Source: JAFGLZ01 sp964622545
GTDB taxonomy: Bacteria; Planctomycetota; Phycisphaerae; UBA1845; JAFGLZ01
Direction of reading: 5' to 3'
NCBI GenBank assembly: GCA_964622545.1
Contig: CAZUQM010000005.1
Span: 182,975 to 246,974 of the forward strand
DNA: 64,000 nucleotides
Shown: positions 33,720 to 42,219 of the stretch, one piece after another
How the letters are laid out: every line of letters begins with the position of its first letter
How positions within the stretch are numbered: position 1 is the first letter of the stretch
Program-made: the position numbers and the translations under genes
The notes under the pieces: model-generated
Seen by the model: the letters and a program-made list of their open reading frames with translations, nothing else
What the model was told of the DNA's origin: nothing
Databases searched by the model: none

Positions 33720-36700
33720 ATGACGAGGCGAGCCGCGTGGGGGCCAAGCTGCATTGCTTTGGCCTGCATTGTCTTATTCTTGCGGGGGACCCTGGTTCGG
33801 GCAGCGAGCTTCCAGATGCTGGATTTCATCCCCGTGGACATGTCGGACGATGGGTCGGTGGTCGTGGGGCATGACGACATCATAGGGTTCCCTGCGGACG
33901 CGTTTCGCTGGGAAGACGGCGTCACCACGCATCTGGGGCCATGGATGCCTCAGGCGATCTCGGGCGACGGACAGACGATCCTCATCTCTGATGCGCGGTT
34001 GTGGCGGGATGGGACGCTGACCGACCTGCCGCCGGCGGATGGTTACACGGGTTCAGGCGGCGGCGATCTGTCTTATGACGGGTCCGTCGTGGTCGGGTCG
34101 TCCCACGATGACGCCTCGGGGACGGCATCGGACTCGGTTTTGTGGACGAACGGCGTGCCCAGCGCATTGGGCCTACCCGACTTCCTGTCGTCGGCGACTG
34201 TGGTCTCGCGTGATGGTCGTACCGTTGCCGGATTCACGTTCGACATGTCGGGGGAGGGCATGGTCTATCGCTGGCGGGACGGCGCCGTTACACACACCGA
34301 TTTGGCGTTGATGCCGTCAGCGGTATCGGATGATGGGTCTGTCATCGTGAGCGGATTGGATCTGGCGTTCGGCAAGAGCGAAGCCTGCCGCTGGGAGGAT
34401 GGCGAACTGGTCGAATTGCCCCACCTGCCAGGTGCTGACCTCACCAGTGCCTTGGACGTCTCGGCCAACGGATCGGTCACTGTGGGACATTCGGGCACCG
34501 AGGTGGCGACCGAGGCCGTCATGTGGACCGACGAAGGGATCCAGAGGCTGGCCGACGTCTTTGAGGACGACTACGGCCTCGATCTGGGTGGCTGGACGCT
34601 GACGAGCGCCCGAGGTATTTCGGCCGACGGGCAGACCCTCATCGGCGTGGCCGAGATGGAGAATCCTTACAAGCTGGGTCTGCCGATTCGGCAGGGCTGG
34701 ATCGCGCACATCCCCGAGCCGACGACGGGCGGGCTTGTACTGGCGGGGTTGGCGGGCGTGGCGTTCGGTCGGAGGCGTCGTGGGAGTCGAGGATCTGCGG
34801 GTTCCGTTGCGTCCGGTCTGATGCTGCTTGTGACGGTGCTGGGGTTTGCCCAGTCGGCTCCGGCGGCAGGGCCGAGGCTTGAGGCACTGGAGTTCCTTCC
34901 CTCGGATGTCTCGGGCGACGGGTCGGTGATCGTGGGGTATGAGCCCGGCGAGACGGGCCTGCCCGATGTCGTTTGCCGATGGGAGGACGGCGCGACGACG
35001 GCGCTGGGCGAGGGGGTTCCCGCGGCGGTCTCGAGCGACGGTCAGGCGATCGTGACCCGCGACGGGAAGCTGTGGCGCGACGGGGTTTGGAGTGATCTGC
35101 CTCCCCTGCCGGATTACACGGCCTCGACAACCTGGGGACTGTCCGAGGATGGATCCAAGGTGGTCGGTAGCTGCTCGTACGGCGGAAGTGGGTTCGGGTT
35201 CGAATCGGTCGTGTGGGTCGACGGCGTGGCGAGCACGCTCGGGATGCCGGGATTTCCTTCTGGGGCGACGGCGATCTCGCCCGACGGCCGCATCGTGGCG
35301 GGATTTTGCAGCACCCTGCCCTACCGTTGGGAAGACGGCGCGGCGACCCATACGAACCTTCTTGGGGTTCCATGGGCCATGTCCGATGACGGGTCGGTCA
35401 TCGTCGGCGGCACGGGCGGTGAGGGTCTCCTGTGGGGAGAGGCTTGCCGGTGGGACGACGGGGAGGCGACGTACCTGGCGTCGCTGCCTGGGGCCCTGAA
35501 GACCTGTGCTCTGGACCTGACGGCCGATGGCTCGGTCGCTGTGGGGTTCTCGGGCATCGTGGGCGCGACCGAGGCCGTGCTGTGGAACGGGACGGAACTG
35601 TTCCGGCTATCCGATGTGCTGGAGGATGAACGAGGGCTCGATCTGACCGGCTGGGCGCTGACCGAGGCCGTGGCGATGTCTGACGACGGGCAGACCCTTG
35701 TCGGCGTGGGCGTGTTCGACGACGGCGAGGAGGGTCCGATGGCGCGGGGCTGGGTCGTCCATCTGCCCGAGCCGACGACGGGGCTGGTGTTGATGGTGGG
35801 GTTGGGTGGTGTCGTGTTGCGACGACGCAGGCGGTGGGATCTCGGCGCGCGGGCATCGAGACTGGGCATGCTTGTGTTGGCCGTGCTGCTGAGCGGATCG
35901 AGTTCGGAAACGCTGGCGGCCGGGCCGAGCTTCCATGGATTGGGCGCCGAGACCACCGTGGCCGACATCTCGGGCAACGGGCAGGTCGTGGTGGGCTATT
36001 CGTATGCTCAAGTGGTGCCCGGACCATCCGTTGGTGCTTTCCGCTGGGAAGACGGTGTGCTGACGGTGCTGGATCAGACCGCGTCTCTGTTCGGATCAGC
36101 CGAGCCGGAGGCGGTGTCGTTCGATGGTTCGGTAATCGTGGGAGCTGAGGGGACCATCACCCACGGACTCTACGCCAACGCCGCGCGGTGGACGGATGGC
36201 GTCCTGGAAATGCTTCCGTCACCTCCCGGTGAAGCCAAGGCCGGAGCCACGTCGGTTTCAGCGGACGGGAACATCCTTGGGGGTTGGGTTGATCGCGGCG
36301 CTTCCGTCGGCGCTTGCAGGTGGGCCGATGGCGCTGCGACCGTCCTGGGCGATGCTTCTCACCACAACATCTATCCCGCGACGGGCATGTCGGCTGATGG
36401 GAGCAAGGTCGTCACCCGCAAGGGCTATCTATGGGACAGTGGCGTCATGACACGGCTGTCGGTCGGCGACGAGTATTATCAGGACATTGCGGTGGAAGGC
36501 ATGTCGGCCGACGGATCGGTGGCCGTCGGGATGCGGGTACATGTCCCGGATACCGTTCCGCCTTGGAGCCAAGACGGAGAGGGCGAATACGAGGTTTTGG
36601 AATACCAGCCCTGCCTTTGGGTGAACGGAGCGACCGAGCCCCTCCTGACGCTGGACGGGGGGGATCCCAATGGACTCGCGAAAGATGCCTCGGCTGATGG

Positions 36701-38234
36701 ATCGGTTGTGGTCGGACATACCTACGAGCTCTTGCCAGAAGCGCCGTATCTGATGGTGGACCATGCCTTCGTTTGGACAGAGGCTAAAGGTCTCGTCGTT
36801 CTCGAAGAGCTGCTCACCGACGACTACGCCCTGGACCTGACGGGCTGGACGCTGACCGAGGCCGTGGCGATCTCCGACGACGGACTGACCATCGTCGGCA
36901 ACGGCCTGTATGACGACGGACTGACCGACGGACTGATCACGCAAGCGTGGATCGCGCACATCCCCGAGCCGACGACGGGGCTGGTGTTGATGGTGGGGTT
37001 GGGTGGTGTCGTGCTGCGACGACGCAGGCGGTGGGATCTCGGCGCGCGGGCATCGAGACTGGGCATGCTTGTGTTGGCCGTGCTGCTGAGCGGATCGAGT
37101 TCGGAAACGCTGGCGGCCGGGCCGAGCTTCCATGGATTGGGCGCCGAGACCACCGTGGCCGACATCTCGGGCAACGGGCAGGTCGTGGTGGGCTATTCGT
37201 ATGCTCAAGTGGTGCCCGGACAATCCGTCGGTGCTTTCCGCTGGGAAGACGGTGTGCTGACGGTGCTGAGCCAACCGGGACAGTCGCTCAGCCCGGCTCG
37301 GCCTCAGGCCGTCTCGTTCGATGGATCTGTAATTGTCGGCCACGATGGCCAACCTTCAGTCGGCCTGGACGGAGACGCTCTCCGTTGGGCTGACGATGAC
37401 GTCGAATTGCTTCCCTCACTCACTGGTTACGCCAAATGCGGTGCTACAGCACTCTCAGGAGACGGAAGCATCATTGCCGGTTATGTGGAACGCTCCCCGG
37501 ATGGGGTTCCGTGCGCCTGCAAATGGGATGGGGACGGCCCGGTCATGTTCAGAATCGACGGGCGCAGCGCTGAATTGCCTGTGATAGGCATCTCAAACGA
37601 CGGAAGCAAAGGCGCCATCATGTCCGGCTTGCTCTGGGACAACGGCGTCATGACTCAGCTCACGGGCGGTGACGACTACTACGAAGGTGTCAGGCTAGAA
37701 GGCATGTCTGCCGACGGATCGGTGGCCGTCGGAATGCGCGCGCACTTGCCGCCCATCTACCCATTTTTCGCATCTGAGGACGAGGATACCGTCAAACGGC
37801 AGCCCTGCCGTTGGGTCAACGGAGTGCCTGAGCCGCTGCTGACGCTGGACGGGGGGGATCCGAATGGACTCGCCAAAGATGCCTCGGCTGATGGATCAAC
37901 GATAGTAGGCTGCACGTATGTGGACCTCCCGAACTGGCCCTACTTCACTGAGGATGAAGCCTTCCTCTGGACCGAGGACATCGGCCTCGTTGTTCTCGAG
38001 GAGCTGCTGGCCGACGACTACGGCCTGGACCTGACGGGCTGGACGCTGACCGAGGCCGTGGCGATCTCCGACGACGGACTGACCATCGTCGGCAACGGCC
38101 TGTATGACGACGGACTGACCGACGGACTGATCACGCAAGCGTGGATCGCGCACATCCCCGAGCCGACGACGGGTGTGATGCTGATGGTGGGGTTGGCGGG
38201 GCTGGCGGCGCGGACGGGGCGGCGCACGCGCTGA
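33720..38234 (+). CDS. Four-unit HAF-repeat/PEP-CTERM fusion protein (possible surface polyprotein)
   Basis: A 1504-residue protein, uninterrupted, with GGAGG before ATG 33720. It has four consecutive units, each of the form signal peptide, HAF-type beta-propeller repeats (DGSVVVGxxxxxxxxxAFRWEDGV pattern) and PEP-CTERM tail. PEP motifs start at residues 332, 683, 1082 and 1480, each followed by a hydrophobic segment and an Arg-rich end. After each of the first three tails comes, without a stop, a new signal-peptide-like segment: SGLMLLVTVLGFAQSAPAAG, then LGMLVLAVLLSGSSSETLAAG twice. Single HAF/PEP-CTERM proteins are usually about 350-400 residues, the size of one unit here. PEP-CTERM proteins are processed by an exosortase, which is not in the window. 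Units 3 and 4 are recent duplicates. Confidence 0.85.
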   Translation: MTRRAAWGPSCIALACIVLFLRGTLVRAASFQMLDFIPVDMSDDGSVVVGHDDIIGFPADAFRWEDGVTTHLGPWMPQAISGDGQTILISDARLWRDGTLTDLPPADGYTGSGGGDLSYDGSVVVGSSHDDASGTASDSVLWTNGVPSALGLPDFLSSATVVSRDGRTVAGFTFDMSGEGMVYRWRDGAVTHTDLALMPSAVSDDGSVIVSGLDLAFGKSEACRWEDGELVELPHLPGADLTSALDVSANGSVTVGHSGTEVATEAVMWTDEGIQRLADVFEDDYGLDLGGWTLTSARGISADGQTLIGVAEMENPYKLGLPIRQGWIAHIPEPTTGGLVLAGLAGVAFGRRRRGSRGSAGSVASGLMLLVTVLGFAQSAPAAGPRLEALEFLPSDVSGDGSVIVGYEPGETGLPDVVCRWEDGATTALGEGVPAAVSSDGQAIVTRDGKLWRDGVWSDLPPLPDYTASTTWGLSEDGSKVVGSCSYGGSGFGFESVVWVDGVASTLGMPGFPSGATAISPDGRIVAGFCSTLPYRWEDGAATHTNLLGVPWAMSDDGSVIVGGTGGEGLLWGEACRWDDGEATYLASLPGALKTCALDLTADGSVAVGFSGIVGATEAVLWNGTELFRLSDVLEDERGLDLTGWALTEAVAMSDDGQTLVGVGVFDDGEEGPMARGWVVHLPEPTTGLVLMVGLGGVVLRRRRRWDLGARASRLGMLVLAVLLSGSSSETLAAGPSFHGLGAETTVADISGNGQVVVGYSYAQVVPGPSVGAFRWEDGVLTVLDQTASLFGSAEPEAVSFDGSVIVGAEGTITHGLYANAARWTDGVLEMLPSPPGEAKAGATSVSADGNILGGWVDRGASVGACRWADGAATVLGDASHHNIYPATGMSADGSKVVTRKGYLWDSGVMTRLSVGDEYYQDIAVEGMSADGSVAVGMRVHVPDTVPPWSQDGEGEYEVLEYQPCLWVNGATEPLLTLDGGDPNGLAKDASADGSVVVGHTYELLPEAPYLMVDHAFVWTEAKGLVVLEELLTDDYALDLTGWTLTEAVAISDDGLTIVGNGLYDDGLTDGLITQAWIAHIPEPTTGLVLMVGLGGVVLRRRRRWDLGARASRLGMLVLAVLLSGSSSETLAAGPSFHGLGAETTVADISGNGQVVVGYSYAQVVPGQSVGAFRWEDGVLTVLSQPGQSLSPARPQAVSFDGSVIVGHDGQPSVGLDGDALRWADDDVELLPSLTGYAKCGATALSGDGSIIAGYVERSPDGVPCACKWDGDGPVMFRIDGRSAELPVIGISNDGSKGAIMSGLLWDNGVMTQLTGGDDYYEGVRLEGMSADGSVAVGMRAHLPPIYPFFASEDEDTVKRQPCRWVNGVPEPLLTLDGGDPNGLAKDASADGSTIVGCTYVDLPNWPYFTEDEAFLWTEDIGLVVLEELLADDYGLDLTGWTLTEAVAISDDGLTIVGNGLYDDGLTDGLITQAWIAHIPEPTTGVMLMVGLAGLAARTGRRTR
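35767..36071 (+). repeat. Junction repeat, copy 1 (units 2/3)
   Basis: This 305-bp sequence spans the PEP-CTERM tail of unit 2, the signal peptide of unit 3 and its first HAF strand. It matches 36964-37268 with only 3 differences, at an offset of 1197 bp (399 codons). Confidence 0.95.
36817..36979 (+). repeat. Unit-end repeat, copy 1 (end of unit 3)
   Basis: This 163-bp segment encodes the last HAF repeat and the PEP motif of unit 3. It matches 38011-38173 with 1 difference seen, at an offset of 1194 bp (398 codons). Confidence 0.95.
36964..37268 (+). repeat. Junction repeat, copy 2 (units 3/4)
   Basis: Second copy of the 305-bp junction, 3 differences from 35767-36071. Sequence between the copies is much more diverged, so the junction is either recently converted or held by selection. 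Confidence 0.95.
38011..38173 (+). repeat. Unit-end repeat, copy 2 (end of unit 4)
   Basis: Second copy of the 163-bp segment. After GACGACGGG it diverges, so that unit 4 ends in its own tail (VMLMVGLAGLAARTGRRTR) and a stop. Confidence 0.95.
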
Positions 38235-38251
38235 GTCGCGCCGATGGCCGG

Positions 38252-38273
38252 CGTCGGTCCCTGCGGACCGACG
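38252..38273. terminator. Hairpin between convergent genes
   Basis: CGTCGGTCC-CTGC-GGACCGACG has a perfect 9-bp stem, 18 bp after the polyprotein stop and 52 bp before the end of the opposing mutarotase gene. No T-run follows, so it may act as a bidirectional barrier or RNA end protector. Confidence 0.45.
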
Positions 38274-38324
38274 GTGTGACCGTCGTGGCCGCGTCATACC
38301 CGGTCGGAGGGCCGATCGGGGCGG

Positions 38325-38726
38325 TCAGTCGACGTGAAAGACCTCCTCCATCTCGACCCACCACTCGCCCTCCTTGGCCGTGGGCAGGGGCTGCTGGCAG
38401 GGCTCACAGTGCGTCCACCACTCCTGCGTGGTCGGGTCGGCGGCCATCTTGGCCATGTCGGCGTCGAAGTCGTCACCGACGTACTCGAAGTAGCTGAAGA
38501 GATAGCCGTCGCGGTGATAGATCGAGTAGTTGCGGATGTGGCACTTGCGGATCATCTCGAGCACATCAGGCCAGACGGCGGCGTGGAGCCGCTTGTACTC
38601 GTCGAGCTTCTCGGGGCGGACCTTGATGACCATGCCGTAGCGTTTCGGTGTCGCGCAGCCGAGACCGCCGAGTAGGAGCGCACAGGCACACACCACGACC
38701 ACAAGCCAAGTCATTCGTGTTTCCAT
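38325..38726 (-). CDS. L-rhamnose mutarotase family lipoprotein
   Basis: A 133-residue protein with a lipobox LGGLGC (Cys24) in front of a RhaM (DUF718) domain of about 105 residues: RYGMVIKVRPEKLDEYKRLHAAVWPDVLEMI, then NYSIYHRDGYLFSYFEYVGDDFDADMAKMAADP and TQEWWTHCEPCQ. The family interconverts the anomers of L-rhamnose and is normally cytoplasmic and without a leader; here the enzyme is placed at the membrane. The His of the RLHAAVW motif and the Tyr of YSIYH, conserved in the family, are present. AGGAG lies 9 nt before ATG 38726. A sodium/solute symporter gene lies upstream on the same strand. Confidence 0.85.
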   Translation of the reverse strand: METRMTWLVVVVCACALLLGGLGCATPKRYGMVIKVRPEKLDEYKRLHAAVWPDVLEMIRKCHIRNYSIYHRDGYLFSYFEYVGDDFDADMAKMAADPTTQEWWTHCEPCQQPLPTAKEGEWWVEMEEVFHVD

Positions 38727-38783
38727 CGCGACGGTCTCCTTGCTTTCCTTTTTCAGAGGAGAATGGCATAGATAGGGCCGGAG

Positions 38784-38820
38784 ATTCGTGTCCCCCACGA
38801 CTGAAGCCGTGGGCCACCCA
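38784..38820. repeat. Palindromic repeat of the CCCACCGCT family
   Basis: ATTCGTGTCCCCCACG, then ACTGAAGC and CGTGGGCCACCCA: same flanks as the copies at 649-683 and 7252-7288, with compensating changes in both stem arms (CCCACG/CGTGGG). The paired changes support selection for the hairpin. Confidence 0.75.
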
Positions 38821-38899
38821 TGTGGGAAGCTTGCTGCTGGTTGGCGCTCCCATCGAGAACCTCGCTCAGACGTTCTGTGCAGCCCTTGTTCGCAGCAGC

Positions 38900-40546
38900 C
38901 TAGCGGAAGATCACGTAGAGCACGACCATCGTAACCAGCAGGACTCCGGCCAGGAGGCGGTAGTCGCCCGGGCCTCGCCATGGTTGGCCGCGCACGGCGT
39001 CGAGCGGGTTGGACCACACGAGCCCGGCGCTCTCGGCCGTATGGGCGTGGGGCCTGAGCCTCGAAACGCCCATCAGGATGCCCGAGCAGATCACGAACAG
39101 GTAGAACGTGGTCATCATGAACGGGACGTCCCAGCCGGTGGCGTCCTTGTACCAGTCGAGTAGGAAGACGATCACGCCGAGGGCGAAGCCGATCCAGAGC
39201 GTCAGCAGGGCGCCCGTCGAGGAGGCCCGACGCGAGAAGACGCCCCAGACGAAGACGGTCGTGATCGGCGGTGCGACGTAGCAGATGATCGCCGAGATGC
39301 CCTGGAAGATGCTCTCGAACCGGCTGACGTAGGGCGACCAGCCGATCGCCGCGACCATGGCCACGAAGGTCACCACGCGTCCGACGAAGATGACATTGCG
39401 ATCGGAGGCGTCGGGCCGCCAGCGTCGGTAGATATCGAAGCTGAAGAGCGTGGCGATGGAGTTCAGCGCGCCGGAGACGGTGCTCATCAGGGCCGCCAGC
39501 AGCGCCGCGGCGGCCAGGCCGCGCAGGCCCGTCGGCAACAGGTGGCTGATCAGGAAGGCGTAGGTGTCGGCCGAGTCCTCGAGGGCGTCCGGCAGCGTGC
39601 CCTGGTTGATCAGGGCCAGGCAGATGAGCCCGGGCATGACGAAGATGAAAACGGGCAGGATCTTGATGAACCCGGCGAAGAGCGGACCGATGCGGGCGTG
39701 GTTCTCGTTTTTGGCCCCGAGCACGCGCTGGACGATGGTCTGATCGGCGCACCAATACCACAACCCGATGATCGGATAGCCCAGGAAGACCGAGTACCAG
39801 GGCAGGTTCGCCGGGTCGTCGGCCGAGCGGAGGATCGTGAGCTTGACGGGCTCGACGCTTTCGGTGAGGCCGGACCAGCCGCCGACCTCGCCCATGCCGA
39901 TGACGGTGATGCAGATCGCCCCGGCCAGCAGGACGACGGTCTGGATCGACTCGGTCAGTACGACGGCGAGCAGCCCGCCGATGATGGTGTACAGGCCGGT
40001 CAGCACCGCGACCGAAATGATGCTCACCATGATGTCGATGCCGAACAGGCCGCGGAGCACGACCGCGCCGGTGTAGAGCGAGAACCCGATGTGGATGAAG
40101 ACGGCCGAGAGGATGGAGACGAACGCCAGCCAATCCCGACAGGCGCGGCTGTAGCGCTTTTCGAGGAAGTCGGGCAGGGTGGCCACGTTGGAGCGGATGT
40201 AGAACGGCGCGAAGAACAGCGACAAGGCGATGAGCGTGAAAGCGGCCATCCACTCGAAGTTGCCGTAGGCCAGGCCGTTGACGTAGCCCTCCTGGGCAAG
40301 GCTGACCAGGTGGATGGTGGAGATGTTCGTGGAGAACAGCGCCAGCCCGATGACGGGCCAGGTGAGGGTCTTGCCGGCGAGGAAGTAGGCGCTGCCGCCG
40401 GCGTCCTTGCGACGGAGCAGGCCGGCCATGCATCCCAGGGCGACGATGCCGATGAGGTAGACGACGATGACGACGAGGTCGACGCTGTCGATGGTGATGC
40501 CGCGTGCAGGATGGCTCGTCGGTCCGACGCCGCTGGCTAGGATCAC
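38900..40546 (-). CDS. Sodium/solute symporter (SSS family)
   Basis: A protein of about 548 residues with 13-14 membrane segments in the SSS/SGLT pattern: SVDLVVIVVYLIGIVALGCMAG, LTWPVIGLALFSTNISTIHLVSLAQEGYVNGL, LPDFLEKRYSRACRDW, GLYTIIGGLLAVVLTESIQTVVLL and GLRGLAAAALLAALMSTVSGALNSIATLFSFDIYRRW. These match Na+-coupled sugar transporters. The start is uncertain: no ATG precedes the first segment closely, and GTG 40546 after GGGGGAACCGG is the best option. With the rhamnose mutarotase downstream it is probably a sugar uptake system, perhaps for rhamnose or another deoxy sugar; the substrate is inferred from context only. Confidence 0.85.
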   Translation of the reverse strand: MILASGVGPTSHPARGITIDSVDLVVIVVYLIGIVALGCMAGLLRRKDAGGSAYFLAGKTLTWPVIGLALFSTNISTIHLVSLAQEGYVNGLAYGNFEWMAAFTLIALSLFFAPFYIRSNVATLPDFLEKRYSRACRDWLAFVSILSAVFIHIGFSLYTGAVVLRGLFGIDIMVSIISVAVLTGLYTIIGGLLAVVLTESIQTVVLLAGAICITVIGMGEVGGWSGLTESVEPVKLTILRSADDPANLPWYSVFLGYPIIGLWYWCADQTIVQRVLGAKNENHARIGPLFAGFIKILPVFIFVMPGLICLALINQGTLPDALEDSADTYAFLISHLLPTGLRGLAAAALLAALMSTVSGALNSIATLFSFDIYRRWRPDASDRNVIFVGRVVTFVAMVAAIGWSPYVSRFESIFQGISAIICYVAPPITTVFVWGVFSRRASSTGALLTLWIGFALGVIVFLLDWYKDATGWDVPFMMTTFYLFVICSGILMGVSRLRPHAHTAESAGLVWSNPLDAVRGQPWRGPGDYRLLAGVLLVTMVVLYVIFR

Positions 40547-40908
40547 CCCGGTTCCCCCATTGGTCGGCGAAGCTCTGGTCGGTTGCCGGGCCAAGCATAG
40601 CGGAGCGGTCTGGGTTGTGCCACGCCGGCGGGTGTAGGATGTTCCAGGCGGGCCGGTTGCCGAGCCGCCCTGGCTCCCCGCGGCGTAGCCCCTGACCTGC
40701 GGGGCGCGGTTGCCTTCCGCGCGTGAGGCCGGCCCAAACTGCCATGCGGCGCGCGCCGTCGCGAAGCCGGTCGGGCGCTTGAAGGGCCGCGACACCTGCG
40801 ATAGGTTGAGTCGAGCGTTTGCGACGATCCCGACTGTGCGGCGCTGCACACCGAGGGCCCGTCGCGCCCCCGGCCCCGATGAGGACCGAGGAACCTGGAG
40901 GAGAGACC

Positions 40909-42219
40909 ATGCCAGTCAACCGAAGGACATTCCTGGCCAGTGCGATAACGACGGGTGCCCTGGCCGCGACGTCGAGCCGTCGTGAGGCCGTCGAGGCGGC
41001 CGAGGGCAAGCGGCCGAGCTCGCCGAACAAGCAGTTCGGCATCGGCGCGATCGGGCTGCGGTATCAGGGTTCGGTCATCACGGAGAAGGCCGTACCGTAC
41101 GGCCCGATCATCGCGCTGAGTGACGTCGACCGCCACATGCGCGAGATGGGGCGAGCGTGCTTCGGCAGCACGCCGAGGATCTACGAAGACTACCGCAAGC
41201 TGCTCGACCGAAAGGACATCGACGTGGTCATGATCGGTACGCCCGATCACTGGCACACGAAGATGGTGATCGACGCCTGCCGGGCCGGCAAGGACATCTA
41301 CGTCGAGAAGCCGCTGACGCTGACAATCGACGAGGGCAAGCAGCTCTGCAAGGTGGTCCAGGAGACCGGGCGCGTGGTGCAGGTGGGGACGTGGCAGCGG
41401 AGCGACGTGAACTTCCGGCACGCGTGCGAGCTGGTCCGGTCGGGTCGGATGGGCAAGCTGAAGAAGGTGATCGTGACGATCGACGCGAACCCCTCGGGCG
41501 GGCCGTTCGACAACGTGCCCGAGCCGAAGCACCTCAACTGGGACCTCTGGCTGGGCCAGGCGCCGAAGGTGCCGTACTGCGAGGAGCGCGGCCACTACAC
41601 GTTCCGCTGGTGGTACGAGTATTCGGGCGGCAAGATGACCGACTGGGGCGCGCACCACGTGGACATCGCGCATTGGGGCCTGGGCGCCGACGACACCGGG
41701 CCCGTGCAGATCGACGCCAAGGGCAAGATCCCCGAGGTCAGGAACGGCTACAACACGGCCACGTGGTTCAAGGCCGACATGGTGTTCCCCGGCGGCGTGC
41801 CGATGGAGATCCTCTGCGAGGGCAAGATCGGCGTGCGGTTCAAGTGCGACAAGGGCGACGTGTTCGTCACGCGTCGGCAGGTGGTGACCGATCCCCCGGG
41901 GCTGCTCAAGGAGCTGGCGATGGATCGGTCGGACTATGCGATCTATGAGCACGACCTGAAGTTCAAGCCGAAGGTCGGCAAGCTGGCGTCGATCGAGAAC
42001 CACATGCGGAACTTCTTCGACTGCGTGATCACGCGCAAGCCGCCGATCTCGGACATCGTCAGCCAGCATCGCAGCGTGAGCACGTGCCACCTGGCGAACA
42101 TCTCGATGCGGTTGGGTCGGCCGCTGAAGTGGGACCCGGTCAAGGAAGTCTTCGTCGGCGACGCCGAGGCCAACCAGTGGCTCCGCCGCGAGCAGCGCAA
42201 GGGGTTCGAAACGGCATGA
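40909..42219 (+). CDS. Tat-exported Gfo/Idh/MocA family oxidoreductase
   Basis: A 436-residue protein. Tat-like leader PVNRRTFLASAITTGALAA (RR at 5-6). The cofactor site is FGIGAIGLRYQG, slightly altered from the usual GxGxxG, followed by PIIALSDVDRHMREMG. Further marks are GTPDHWHTKMVIDACRAGKDIYVEKPLTL and FRWWYEYSGGKMTDWGAHHVDIAHWGLG. GGAGGAGA lies just before ATG 40909. Its stop overlaps the next gene's start by 4 bp (ATGA). It is closest within the window to 45644-46957, with which it shares the LNWDLWLGQAPKVPY stretch and the LGRPLKWDP end. Probably a periplasmic sugar or glycoside dehydrogenase. Confidence 0.87.
   Translation: MPVNRRTFLASAITTGALAATSSRREAVEAAEGKRPSSPNKQFGIGAIGLRYQGSVITEKAVPYGPIIALSDVDRHMREMGRACFGSTPRIYEDYRKLLDRKDIDVVMIGTPDHWHTKMVIDACRAGKDIYVEKPLTLTIDEGKQLCKVVQETGRVVQVGTWQRSDVNFRHACELVRSGRMGKLKKVIVTIDANPSGGPFDNVPEPKHLNWDLWLGQAPKVPYCEERGHYTFRWWYEYSGGKMTDWGAHHVDIAHWGLGADDTGPVQIDAKGKIPEVRNGYNTATWFKADMVFPGGVPMEILCEGKIGVRFKCDKGDVFVTRRQVVTDPPGLLKELAMDRSDYAIYEHDLKFKPKVGKLASIENHMRNFFDCVITRKPPISDIVSQHRSVSTCHLANISMRLGRPLKWDPVKEVFVGDAEANQWLRREQRKGFETA

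Noticed and set aside
38325..41042. A 905-codon minus-strand frame covering the mutarotase and the region opposite the symporter
   Set aside because: Only the last 134 codons are a real gene (lipoprotein RhaM). The rest is another frame of the symporter gene and intergenic DNA.
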